DNA of 64,000 nt from Glandiceps talaboti (lineage: Eukaryota; Hemichordata; Enteropneusta; Spengelidae). The stretch's first letter is position 1, and each line of letters starts with the position of its first letter. The notes below the pieces were generated by a model. It ran no database searches. It was not told where the DNA came from and saw only the letters and a list, made by a program, of their open reading frames with translations. The stretch lies in NCBI RefSeq assembly GCF_964340395.1, contig NC_135569.1, forward strand, positions 1,601,342 through 1,665,341. The letters run 5' to 3'. The translations under genes and the position numbers were made by a program. Below are positions 1-12,900 of the stretch, one piece after another.

Positions 1-90
1 CCTTGATCCTCTCACCAGGGGTTTGACCGATATGTGAGGGTGTCCTATCACAATGTACATTTGTACCTTACAGACTAGAAATTCATATGT
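1..90 (+). mobile_element. LINE 3' tail fragment
   Basis: The first 90 bases resemble the 3' end of the LINE fragment near 39,805-39,880. Both have a CC-rich stretch, then a TGTGAGGG word followed by a Y-G-Y-C-C-rich stretch, a 'gtaccttAcagacta'-like end, and AGAAGTA-like or A-rich sequence. No coding part is visible here, so this is probably the 3' UTR of a copy whose body lies upstream of the window. The match is partial and was made by eye. Confidence 0.45.
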
Positions 91-137
91 AATAGTTATT
101 AAAAGAGCCAAGTACTTGGGACAGCAAGCATCTACAA

Positions 138-402
138 TAGGCCATTTCAGACTGCAAATGGGAAATTGAGAATACAGCGCCTTCCCTCAAATTGGGGTAT
201 CATCACCTCATAGTACCGTTTCTAAGAGCTTTGTCCCTTGGTATTCTGTAGAAGTGTAATCAGGAATGTTCTTTGTATTGTTCAGACATCGAGGAAAGCA
301 GCAGTGCTCTATTATTAACCAAGTAACCTATACCAAGTATACCCCCAAGGTACAAACAGACACGAAGTAGATCACCACCATGGCAAATTTTAGAATGGCC
401 TA
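138..402. mobile_element. TA-flanked MITE, family A copy 1
   Basis: A 265-bp non-autonomous DNA element. It begins TAGGCCATTTCA and ends GGCCTA preceded by TTTTAGAAT, so the ends are inverted copies of about 12 bases (GGCCATTCCA in better copies) flanked by TA. Two more copies occur at 22,855-23,096 and 30,374-30,629, sharing the internal words AATACAGCGCC, GGTATCATCACCTCA and CACCATGGCAAATTTT. It has no coding capacity. The TA flanks suggest mobilisation by a Tc1/mariner-like transposase, which is an inference. Confidence 0.75.
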
Positions 403-1142
403 TTAAGGCATTAATAACGCAGTATATGATGTTATCTGTGGCTTTGAATCTCAAAGATCTTTCTGGAAGGTTGGATATAAAAGGCCCCTTAACTTCATGG
501 GGGTTATTGTTAAATTTGAATGCAGACAGTTATTAACAGATAGCACCTATAGACTACTGATTATAAACACAGCTAGCTTTAGCACATCCCCAACTACTAC
601 TAACTTGCTCATTGGCAACCAATTTGATCACAGCTATCATGAAATTGGACAGATACTTAGCAAAAGAAATATGAAGCCCACAAAATTACACTTCTACCCT
701 TTACATCTGAATGGTTGCCTTTGTGCAATGATATGTACTTATATCCTTAGCTGTAAATGGATTTGTAGGATTAACATGGCTATTGACCTTTGACCTTATA
801 GTCTGAAAAGTTTGAAAAATAAAAGCAAGGTGGCTCATGTGATTAGTAAATCAAGCTATACTTTATGTTTCAATGAGAATCTAAAAATGATTAAAGTATC
901 AAAAAGTTACATAAATAAAGCCGGTATTGTACTAGCATAAAGTGAAGCTTTTAACCTATGTATGGGATTAATTCCAGCAATTCACCTTATTCACCCAAGT
1001 TGTCTTTCCCATAGTATGATGAATTTAGTAACTTAGGGATGCTATAAACACACTTTGTATTCCTGAACATTTGTATTCCTGAACATATTTACAAAAGCTT
1101 TTGGCCAAAGTTATATAGTCAAGATGTCATGCAAGTTGAATG

Positions 1143-1330
1143 TGGTAGTAGGAGCTTTGAATGAATAATATCACATTCTATGCTGTAATTTTAAAGTCAC
1201 TAGTAATAGAATCTTTGACTGAAAAAAATGGACATTGGGTGGTGGTAGGAACTTTGAATGAATAATATCATATTCTATACTGTAATTTTAAAGTCAACAG
1301 TAATAGAATCTTTGACTGAAAAAATATGAG
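1143..1330. repeat. 97-bp tandem duplication
   Basis: Two adjacent copies with a period near 97 bp, each containing CTTTGAATGAATAATATCA and AATAGAATCTTTGACTGAAA with only a few substitutions. There is no coding potential. It lies in the gene-poor left part of the window. Confidence 0.8.
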
Positions 1331-3205
1331 TTCAAGTTGGGTGTTTTTTTCTCTCCATACATTCCATGTGTAACTGTATATACACTACATGTACATGATA
1401 TATCTAATGTACCACAGACTGCTATAGCTATCTAGTACACAATGTTGTTTTTCAAATGTTTCTATTTTACTATCTTGTGTCTGCATTACGACAATAAATT
1501 TAAAACAAAATTCTGCAATTCAATAAATCACGGACGTAAAACACTAAAAGGTGTAACCCCTTCTTCACCTTAATGTACAATAAATATTTACAGTAAATTC
1601 CATACACACCTTACTGCCTCACTTATGGGTCATTCAATTAATGATTGATGTAAGGGTTTATGCTAGCTACTTCACCAGACTCATGTATTTTTCATAACTT
1701 GTGTCTGGTAGGATTATATTATTAACTCCATCATCACTTAGTTTTAAGAAATAAATTATACACAGGTTATAGTGCAGCAAGGCTTTGCACTCAGTGCGCT
1801 ACGTAAACTACAATATAAATTCCAGACAGAATTTTTGAAGTACCATCGAGTTGCTAGACGTGACTTGCAATCTGTGATAATAGTGTTTTTCGACCGCTGA
1901 GGCTGGCATAGAAATTCTGATTAGCAAGTCTTAAATTCAGACAATATTTGAACAAATGTTATACTCCTGTTTATTATACATGCACTACTAGTATTTAGTA
2001 ATGAATGAGTAATTGGCATGAAGACTAGCAGTTATGGTGTTCACCAAAAATCATTTATTTTTAAGATGTGCCTTCATAGTAAGAATCTTATTTCAAGTTA
2101 TAAGAACTACAGTCAAACATGTTTACACGACATACAAATATATTTTTGGTAAATACAACTTGACAAGTGAGAGAAATGAACGACATGAGATTTAGTAAAC
2201 TGAGATTTGAGTGACTCTCTTCAACGTCAAAATCCTGCTGTAAAGCCATTATCATATAGTACAATGTCCAATGTATACGTGTACATGACACTTGGTATAC
2301 TTGATTAGGAATGAAGTACCATGGGCTCTCATATCCTAAGTAGTATTATTCCTCTTGAGCTTAAAACTAAATATTGTAAAATGCCTTTATCTTAAAGTAC
2401 ATTCTCAAATGAAACTTAAAGTGGGGTTTTTCCCCTTGACTGCAAATCAATATTGAAGTCGTACGTGAACGTTCACAATTGCAAGCAAGTAACAAAATGT
2501 GAATTGTAACCATGCATGATTAAAATCATTGTATGTAATTTGACTTAATTTTGGTGGCGGCTCCAGTAAATTGACAGCTAGGGATGATTTGCAGATGTTA
2601 CCTACTAGTACTACTCTCAACACAAACATTACAGTAGGCATTTTCACATACTGTGCACTGATAACTGATGACCTCATTTGACATGAGTCGCCTGCATGAT
2701 TTTGTATACTAGTACTAGATTTATAAAAAGATATTGAATTTTGAAATATTTTTGAATGAAAGCCACTTCACTTACATGTATTTAGCTCACTTGAGTAGAG
2801 ATTTTTATTGTTGATTAGCTATTTCACAAAAAGCGACTGGGTATAGGGTTCAGACAGGTGAAATAGCACCCCTAATTACTCAAGTTATTTAGCACATTCC
2901 CATAAGTGTTTATGCATGGGTTGATACTTGCCTTTAAATGATGGGTGGGTGGGGTTCAAACTGGGGTGAGAATGCATACCTGGCTGCACACCTGTACGTA
3001 TTTATATTAGTGAGTGCATTGCTATGAATCATCACGATTTGACAATATTTCTAGTAAGGTGGCAGTATACAAATATTAAAGAGAGTGCTCTGACCTGTCA
3101 ACTAGAATTTTTACTACACAATCCCTGCTAAAATCATGAAAAAGTCAAAGTAAAGTGATTTATAGCATGCCTTAATATACAATTGTTTCTGTTAGGAACA
3201 CTCAG

Positions 3206-3448
3206 GAGAGACTGTCGACAGCCGTTCGTGCCTTTTTTGCTACGTTTCATCTAAAACAATGTAGTCGCCTTTCTCCGTAGCACTCAATGCTAACGCGTAC
3301 TGATAATGATATGAACAGCGAGCTGTGCTCCACACTCACTATATCATTCAGTACATGTTAGTATTCAGTGCTATGGAGCAAGGCAACTACTTTGTTTAAT
3401 AGATGAAACATAGCAAAAAAGGCATGAATGACTGTCAACAGTTTACAC
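3206..3448. mobile_element. Foldback (long inverted repeat) element
   Basis: Two arms of about 110 bases are inverted copies. The left arm reads ACTGTCGACAG, then GTGCCTTTTTTGCTACGTTTC and TTTCTCCGTAGCAC. The right arm, read on the minus strand, gives ACTGTTGACAG, then ATGCCTTTTTTGCTATGTTTC and TTGCTCCATAGCAC. The loop holds a short ATGATAT-containing segment. The structure is that of a foldback MITE; no ORF and no clear target duplication were found. Confidence 0.8.
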
Positions 3449-3924
3449 TCAGGATTATACATGTATTTACCTACATTTGTACTGTATCGTCATAAACCAC
3501 AGCCTCTTTTACGGCATCGCCCAAGACACATCACCAAGTAGAGTAGTGGAAGAAATAACAGCTCTGGTTTGTGAGAATGTACTTACCTGACAGGTGAAGC
3601 TGATATTACCATGGCAACATACATTAAAAAGTTGTACAGCATATAAATCATGATTCTTATGAAATGGTCTAAAATTTTGGAAATCTCAAATACCAAAATT
3701 AACATTCCTAGCCATGTAAATGTCTACTCAGCATATATGACTATGGAGATTAATGTGCCTTTAGATTGGGATGTTTTAGACCCTCCTGATGTCTGGCAGA
3801 ATATTTATCTCATCTGATCCTCAGGTGCTACTGTGTCTGTATTTGGGCAGTAACATTCATATATGTACTGACATTCAATAAAAATATACTAGTCCATACT
3901 CGCGTGTACTAAAAGCCCATCTGT

Positions 3925-3991
3925 GCACACATGCACACTCACACACACGCACACGCACACGCACACACACATACACACACATACACACGCA
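3925..3991. repeat. CA-rich microsatellite
   Basis: An imperfect (CA)n stretch interrupted by ATG, CG and TA variants. Simple repeat with no further signal. Confidence 0.85.
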
Positions 3992-4171
3992 TTGTCCCAT
4001 TGGTGAGCAAGTCCATTGGGAGACTACTGCAAGAGCCCTCGAGTTCCACACATTTTACCTCAGAGTTACTCCCGCGACATTAGAGTTTGTTTGGTTCCAG
4101 TAGTGTGCATGTTATACAAAAGTTTAAATTTGAGTAAAAAGATAATCTGGCTACATACCTCTTTTTATGTA

Positions 4172-4338
4172 ATCTTCTTCAGTAAAGGAAATATCCAGAG
4201 TAGTGACATTAGCGCAATTCCAGGAGTAGAAAAATTCCCAATCTGTACAGTATTTCTTGAATCTTCTTCAGTAACTTTTGCATTGAGATATCCAGAGTAG
4301 TGACATTAGCGCAGTTCCAGGAGTAGAAAAATTCCTGT
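4172..4338. repeat. 89-bp tandem duplication
   Basis: Two copies, each starting TCTTCTTCAGTAA and containing ATATCCAGAGTAGTGACATT followed by AGCGCARTTCCAGGAGTAGA. The period is about 89 bases. Noncoding; the short ORFs across it are repeat shadows. Confidence 0.8.
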
Positions 4339-4593
4339 TTTGAGCAGAGAAACAGAAAATTGTAAGAATAATCTATCTTATATTTTTGCCATGCACAAGC
4401 CAAGTTGAACAAAAAATACAGAATATATACTCTGGTCGTTCTATGTCATGACAACAAGCGTTTATGTCATGACAATGTGTGTCTACATCACTGATTCTGT
4501 TGTGTTTGAAGCATGAGTCAAAACCTTCAAAATTGCCAGTACTTTACCCAATTTTTCTTTGATATTACTGGCACTGGTATAATTGTTATTTTT

Positions 4594-4724
4594 CAATATT
4601 TTTCTTCATTCATCCAGAAAATAATAGTGACCCAAGGGTTGTCACTACTCGTCTAGCGACACGTAGTGACAAAAACGCCTTAGGTCACTCATATTTTCCT
4701 TTCCTGAATGAAGAAAAATATTTG
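4594..4724. mobile_element. Inverted-repeat MITE, family B
   Basis: An imperfect palindrome. The left arm reads CAATATTTTTCTTCATTCAT, then GAAAATAATAGTGACCCAAGG. The right arm is its inverted copy: CCTTAGGTCACTCATATTTTC, then GAATGAAGAAAAATATTTG. Related cores with a GTGACCTAAGG word and a CTCGTAGTG or CTACGAGTC centre occur at about 7,795-7,905 and 38,563-38,660. Flanking CAAGCCAAGTTG-like words at 4,395, 7,620 and 38,758 suggest the complete element is nearer 350-400 bp. Confidence 0.6.
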
Positions 4725-6744
4725 GGAATAATATTGAATTGTTTCATGCAGAGATTTGGTTTGATTGGTACATGTACGTAAAACGTGTACATTACATGTA
4801 CATGGTCATCTTGTTCATCTCTGTTGTAGAAAGACACAGTAGGGTACTATTCAATTTGTGAGGTATGAGATCTCAGTAACCATGGAAATGATCTCTTTGA
4901 TCCTTTTGAGCAGTTACATGTACTCTGATAATATATGGTTGAGTTTGTGAAATTCTTGATTTTTGAAATATTGTGTGTTTTTGGTCAAAAAGGAAAAGAA
5001 TGACAATTATAAGGGCTATGAAGTGAATTACAACTCTCTTCCTACATATATTTTATTCATACTCTATTAGCCATTCATAATTGTAATTTTACCACTTTCA
5101 TCTAGAGACAATACATCTCCCAGCAACAGATATGATTTAGTTTCTTCATAATATTCATTGCTATCCTATTCTTCAAGGAAAGATCTTGAATACTTATGAC
5201 AGAACCATTTGAAAAATTGTACAAAATGTATTTGCATAAAAGACAGCATTAATTTATATTAATGATATAATATGTACTATGAGTTTTCATAGTCTTGAAG
5301 TCATAGCCTGGGTTGTATTACTTGTAACTCCAGTCCATCCGACTTTCTGTATTTTTTGTAAGTACTGATTTTCTTCTCAGTAATGAATAGAGAAACATAA
5401 AAATTCATTTTGTATGCTATGTGGTTAGTGAAATCGCTTTAGGCAAGATCTGTAATCTCAGTAACATTTCCATCACTTTTCATTGGTATCTCTCTTATCA
5501 GTAATACATGTGTTTCTATTGTTCCATGGACTTTTATTAGAACGCTGTTAGATTTCAGAGAAGGCTTCGCTTTCATCACAACAAAATGAATGAAATTACA
5601 GCCAAAGTACACAACAAATTTGTATACATACGTTGTACATGATATTGTTTTGTGATATCTTTTAAAAATCATAAGTTAGGTCTCTTCGCAATATGATTTT
5701 TTTGCAAACACTCTGCAAACATAACTCAACACTATTTATACATGTAGATGAATATTGAGTATGCTTAAAGCCAATATCACTCAGTAGATTGGTACATGTA
5801 CCTTGGAGCACTTCGCTACGTGTAAATATCTGAATTAAAGTACATGTGTTAGTTAGAGTAGATTGACAGTCATCTCCACTATTGAAGCCAATCGCTGTAA
5901 TATGTTAGGCATGCATGGCTGGAGGCTGTAAATGTCAAATCTATGATTTTAGTTACTGTGCATGATACAATGTAATTGCCAATGCCAACCATTAGTTCAT
6001 CAGTCTTTCCTTCTATGTGTTCTTGCCAAATTTACCAAATGTTACATGTACATATTCCAAGTGTATACAATAGCACTAATTTGAAATGTTCTACCACTGG
6101 CTCTCGACAAAATGAATGCCGCTCACTCTACATATAGGTAGATCATAGTCACTTCTGTTTTACGGTTATATCCGCGATAGTACATGTCAATGCACACAAT
6201 CCAGTGAAAGTACTTTCAGAAAACAGAGTTCAATGATCATATGTTCAGAGTTGATATGCATCAGATTAGCTGTCTTGAAAGCAGCTTCATTGTTATGCAA
6301 AATATTCATATTTGGGGAGGAGGGGGAATGAAACCATAAATTGACAATTCTTATCTTGTTTTCGATTTTTTTTTCAATTATAAGTATAATACAATAGCGA
6401 TAAACTGACCCCTGGGGATAGTACACCAGTCGGTTTTGACCAGTGATTGAAATATATGCACTCTCTATTGCTCAAAACCTCTTGGTATACCATCCCCAGG
6501 AGGTGGTTTATTGGTATATGCTTAAATAACGTTCAAAAAGATCTCAACTCTACCCAACTATAATGCACAACCTTTGCATCAATATAATTTACCTATGGTA
6601 GTGCTAGAGTACATGCAAAGTACAACGTACTAAAACTGGTAGATGATGTCGTGAGAATCAAACAGCTGAGAATGTGAGACAATATAGTGGCAGACAATGC
6701 CTGAGGGAAACACCCAAAACAAAAGTAAATAAACAAAAAATGCT

Positions 6745-6890
6745 TAAGACTCTAGGATCAATCACTAAAGAAATACCTGTAGTAGACAATGGCTATGATT
6801 ATACTGATGTTCTATCGCTTTGTTTTATTTTCACTATGTACGGTTTTAGGGCGATGGTCCTGCCCAGTTGGAAGGCCACTATCAGACATA
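6745..6890 (+). pseudogene. Decayed duplicate of the RhoGEF exon at 6,990
   Basis: This stretch repeats the intron end and exon found about 150 bp downstream. ATCAATCACTAAAGAAATACC matches ATCCATCACTAAATGAATATC, TTTTATTTTCACTATGTACGG matches the real acceptor region, and TTTTAGGGCG is followed by TCCTGCCCAGTTGGAAGGCC against TCTTGTCCAGCTGGGAGGCC. About 17 bases of the exon are missing, the acceptor AG is degraded (TTTCACTATG for TTTTCAG), and no donor follows. It looks like a non-functional tandem exon duplicate. Confidence 0.65.
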
Positions 6891-6989
6891 CATAAACACA
6901 AAGACATAAGAATCCATCACTAAATGAATATCTGTAGGCAGACAGTACATATGATTACTGATGGTCTTGTTTTGTTTTATTGTTTTCAG

Positions 6990-9900
6990 GTACAGTTTTA
7001 GGGCGGAGTATTTCAACTCGGTCTTGTCCAGCTGGGAGGCCGCCATCAGACCCCGATATTACTGAAACATTGAAAGACGATGGAACAATAGACGAAATCG
7101 ATGGTTCAAAAGTGTAAGTAGACTAAAGCCCTTCTCTTGCCCAACTCTAAATATTTAATTGTTGAGGGCGCCATTCTGAAACTGAACCCTGAATATTTTA
7201 ATGTTGGGACATCATTCTCAAAGTGAACCCCAAATATTCCAAGTGTAGGGTATGCCATTCTCAAATTGAACCCCAAATGTTCCAAGTGTTTGGGATGATA
7301 TTCTCAAACTGAACTCAGAATATTCCACATGTTAGAGGCACAATTCTCCAACTGAACCCCGAATGTCCCAAGCTTTGGGTACAAATTGTTGTGAGCCATT
7401 TGTAAAATGTTATTTGAATACATGTAGAAATGTCTGGACCAAGCTGTATCAATTCAATGAAGTTGTTTCTTCCCCAAAAATTTTTTTATGCCAGTGGATA
7501 TTTTCATACAGCTACTGACAAAATCACAAAATACAATATCTTCTAACTCCAATGTGTCTAAGAACTGACCAGAAAAAAATGATACAATCTACAAACACAC
7601 CTCAGGCCTGACATGCAAGCCAAGTTGTGTTTGAACAAAAATATGAGATTTATACTCAGGTCATTCTGTGACACAAGAATGGTTCAACAGTTTTCGACTT
7701 ATGCATCAAAACATTCAGATATTCAATTTATTTTCCAGATTTTCTTAAATTAGGTTTGAGCATGTAGCCTTATATCATTCTCCAAAGCTTTCTCCATTCA
7801 ACCAGAACATATGAAAACATTTATGTATGGTTTTGTCATGACTGACTCGTAGTGGCAAAGCCCCTTATGCTACTGGTATTTTCCTCAGCTGAACAAAGAG
7901 CAATATTTGGAAATAATGTATATTATCTTCATATGTACAGTTAGTGGTTTCTTTAAGGGAGTTAAGTAGTTTTACCTGAGTTTCCCAGTAATTTTACCAG
8001 GGTTCCTCACCAACATTATATTACAATGTACAGAATTATGCCAGTTTTACCAGATTTACCCGTCTGTTACCGGGGTTCCCACACCTTAGCAAAAACACTG
8101 ACAGTGATAAATTATTCTCCATCCTTGCAGAGATCATAAAGAGAAACCAACAAGGAAATCCAAGTTACAGAGGAAGAAAGCTTACAGACGACACCACACA
8201 GATGTAAGTAATAGTCGGACATGATGGGAAAACTTTTCACATTAGTCCGGTTATTGAATATGGAAAACAAATACAAAATTATAACTTGGCTGTTTTAGGT
8301 ACAATTTTGGAAAAAAATCTACAAAATTTCAGTCACCCTTTGAAAATTTTTACTTGAATTCATGTATGATGGAAAAGTTTTGGTCAGACATAATGTAGTA
8401 AGAAATCAGGTCATCAAAGTAACTTGGCTGTTTTCTTTTACAAAAATCTGAAAATTATCTATGAAATTTCAGTCATCCTTCAACAATTTTACTTTGAATT
8501 CACTTTTGATGGCTCCAGAGTTGGTCAGAAATGATTTGAACAGTGAAACACTTCACTTTCTACTCATCTATAGCAGTAGATGTTTTTTAAAAGTCTGGAA
8601 AACATGCAATTTCAGTCAGTTTCTTTAAAAAAAATTTTAATGTGCCCTTGAAAATCTTTGGTCAGACAAGATTCATACAGTGAAACACTTCACTCATTCA
8701 ACTCATTCATAACAGAAAACGAATGCAAAAATATAATTTGGCTTTTGTTGAAAATTTAAGTTAAAAATATCTAATTCCGGTCAATTTCTTTAAAACCATT
8801 TAAATTGGATAAGTGTGTGCTGGATATTTCTGGTCAGATATGATTTTTTCAGTGAAACACACTTCATTTTAGTCGGGCAGACTTCACTCTGGTCAGGTCA
8901 GGTAGTTTATGAATGTGTGTGAAAGTACAGAAGTATTAGATAACATAAATACCAAACATTTTTTTCCTTGTCCTGCAAGCCTGTCATAAAAATGATAGTA
9001 ATTGTCATGATCAGTTACCTGAATAAGGACATACCATAAATAGTTTTGTGCTAAGATTATGTCTGATGTTATTCAGTCATCATCATTTATATTATTAGAC
9101 AACTTCAAATGCTTATCATGTTTGGAAAGTTGAAAAGAAATGTTCTTATGTAATCAAAAATCAGAACAGTAACATTGTGGCATGATTGATAGGAAGTAGA
9201 ATCAGCAGTCTAATTGATGAACTCAATAAGACATAAAAATAGGAAATGTTTTTTGAAATCCCTTTGGAAATCATGCCGTCTAATGGTGCTATTTTTGTTG
9301 CTAGACCAAATTATAAAAATATGCTAACATACCAAGAAACAGGCTGTTAAAAAGTAGCCTCTTAAATTTAAAGTAACTAATAATAGGTAAGATTTTTTGT
9401 AAAAAAATCAACTTCTAAGTAATACCGGTACATGCTGTCCTTTCTGAATAGCACCTTCCTATCGGTCATTCACCTTGAATTTACAGGATTAAGCTATATA
9501 AATCTTTGCAATTCTCTTAAAGGGTACTTTTATGACCAAAGGTTTTTGTTCGTGATTTCCAACCTGTAGGCCCACTTTAATGCTCAAGTTACTACTAATA
9601 GTTATTTATTCAGTTTGCTAAGAATCTAAACATTGACAGAATGGTTGTAGACAGCTCCACAAAGAACAGACAGTCGGCAAACAATTTAGGTTTCCCTTGG
9701 CCCTTGTTATTGTAACAGGGTGTGTGTACTTTGTGAGAAGGTATTACCCCCTAATTGAAATGGGATAATCAGTTTAACAAAGACATAGGATAAGCTTAGT
9801 ATGAAGGCAAGCAGTTTGAACAGTCACCAAGACTATGGTGACAAGTGTGCAACAAATTAGCCATTCTGAAATTCTGTGACTGTAAAGATGGTGCCTGGAT

Positions 9901-12900
9901 CTTCACTGTTTGTAAATGAGATTCAGCAATTCATGTGATATCAGAAAACAACACTGCTTAAAAAGTTTTGTTTTTGGAAACTTTTTTGTTACATGTGAGC
10001 TAGAATTTACTAGGTTTTACTAGATTTACACCAACAGGTGATAACATTGATAATGTCATGCTAAATTTTACTTAATTACAGATGAGGCATGGCCAAAAAT
10101 ACTCAGTGAAATTGCTAAACCTTAATTTGGTGGCTGGGTATAGAGACTGCTTGCCTTGTCAATTACTTAACTTGCTACATATGATGTTCTTTCATTGATT
10201 TGCATCACTGCAGTGAACTGACCCTCATGAAAGCTGCCATACTAATGGTGTAGAAAATTAAAATCATCAACTTTGTCATCAAAATAAAGAAGAATTTTTT
10301 TCAAATTAGAATATCATCGCTTCAACAATTTTTCATTCAGACATGCAGGAAATATAGACTGAGGTGTTTTATGTGTGGTCTTACTACAATTATGGTTTTA
10401 GACTCACCATATAATTGGTGAAAACTGTTCAAGTGTACTAGTTTCTTTAGTATGTATCAAAGCTTTTGGAGGTAACCTTTTTAAAATGTTAATGGAAGGT
10501 GGGATGATTTCACTAAAAGTGTTTTTAGCACCTTATTTTGCATAACTCAAAACAATTTACATATTTTAGATGGAGAGCCCAGATAGACTCTACCTACATG
10601 CATCACCTACAGGAAAAGTAAAGTGTGTGTGGCCAAGCCAGGGTTGTTTGAATCACCAGAATCTAAAAAAACACAATTTTGTCTGGGCATTATGTCTAGG
10701 CCAATTGACAAATACACATTTTAGGAAGTGTAAATTTGAGTAATTACTTTGGGTCCATTGTTCATTTCATTTCACTTCACTTCACGAAGGCCACAAACCA
10801 TTGCACTATACATCTTAACTTAATCTGTACAAGCAATACCCATTCACATTATTTACTTGGTAAGCAATAAGTTAAGTTTCGTTTTGCGCTAACATCATCC
10901 ATCAGCTGTTATTTTCATGAACGCATAGCTTCCATGTGTGCTTATTTCCTCAGCATCTAATTTGCATACCCATTTTTATATTTTCATGCATTTATTTTTG
11001 TTAACTTGCTATTTCCATACCCATTCTTGTGTTTTGATGTGTTTATTTAGGTTGCTCGGTCTCACAAAGCATTAGAAACTGTGAACATTACCAGTAATGA
11101 TGGCGGTGTAGCGACAGCTCACACGCCGACACACCACAATGCTGATAAATTGCCACGGAAATCATCAATTAAAAAGGTGATTTTTGACTGATGAAAGTTT
11201 CCACAGTAAACAGCACCCTCTAGTGGTACATATATACTATGTAGGAACAAAATAAGCATGAAATATTTTATGAAAACTGTTACTTTGAGTTTTTTCCTTG
11301 ATAAGGTCAATTTATAGACCATGTCATATACTTCTCACTGCCAGTAAAAAGATGATTTCGATATACGCAAATCACTCTGTTGCCACTGGAGGGCACTGTT
11401 TATTGTAATGCCCAAAGTTTGCTTTCTCTCCTCATTGATATCACTGTTTTGCACACCAGTGGGCACTGTACATTGTATACACAGGTCCATTGCTTCTTTC
11501 TTTCTCATAATATCACTGCTTTGTGTATTTTGGGGGCTGTTCATTGCTAATGTCTAAATGTGTGCTTTTTCCTTAATGTCACTGCTTTGCCCAATAGATG
11601 GCGCTTCTCTTTGTAAAGGTCTGTCATTGTTTTTCTGACAAACTCTAGATGGTGAAAACAATGTCATCTTCCATCACATCACCTTATTAATTAATTAGTC
11701 TTGGAAATGATTAACATAGAAGTTATTGTATGATATCACTGCACATTAGGGACCATCACACAATGTCGCACAATCTCAATAAATGAACATCATTCGCTAA
11801 CCCCTCCCTTCTCCCCTAAACAAATATTCACAAGTGCAATGACATCACACATTTATATATGATGTAAACCATGATGAAACTCAGCGGTCATACCTCTATG
11901 ATTGATGCAATGTAAAAACATGATGGTAAACATGAAGTTCCATTTCCTAATGCGACCAATCATTTAAGCACAAACAAATGTATACAGTTGACGCATATAT
12001 TATTACAAACAGATAGTGAAATATGGAGCAGAATCACAGATCAGCAATGTACTAATGTCTTGTAGACATTCTAGAGATACTGTGGCTCTAAATCAAATTA
12101 TTGCATTGTTACCTTTACATTAACAGGACCAGAGTAGGGCATGGTTTTCGTTGAAATTTGATGTCCTTGACAAAGATGATGTAGAAATTGTAGCAGCTAT
12201 CAAAGGAAGGACTTTAAGGTATTGTATTTGCTGCTTCTACAGTTTGTTTGTCTAAGGTCTTACAAAACTCTTGAAGACACAGTTAAGTTCAGCATGAACC
12301 AGGCTACAACCAGACATTAGTAGTTTGTCACAATTTTTTTTTTGACAAAATTTCTTCTCAAAAAATCTAAGTGTCAACTACATGTACTTGGGGAAAAAAT
12401 TGACATATTTCCCATAAACGAAGAGTTTGTTACCACCGGATATGTTCCATACACATATATGGTTATGGAATAAGTGCAAAACGGACAATTTTCAGACAGT
12501 AAAAAACTGGGCAGAAACTGATGTGAAACATTCCTGACAACAAATTTGGTAAGGGGGTGCACGGGTGTAGTTACTCCTACATGTATATAGTAAGAGTCAT
12601 ACTTTTTCTGTATTAGACCTAGTGGTTCCGATTACACTAAATTTTAGAATAGGTGGGGTAGGTAGATATTTTAGTTTAGTTTATTTTTTTTTCTGTGTGA
12701 AGGTCTAGTTCAAGTTTTCCATTGTTTTCTAAATGGTCTCTGTGTTATTTATTTCTTCCCATCAAATGTACAGCCATTACAGATTGGAAGAACAGTTTTA
12801 TATTGTCTTTTTAAGTTGATGTCAGTTTCCCCATCCACTATTTCTTGTGAGACTTCACAATTTTTGTGATTTTACTATTTTTTTCTAGAATATGGAAAAA

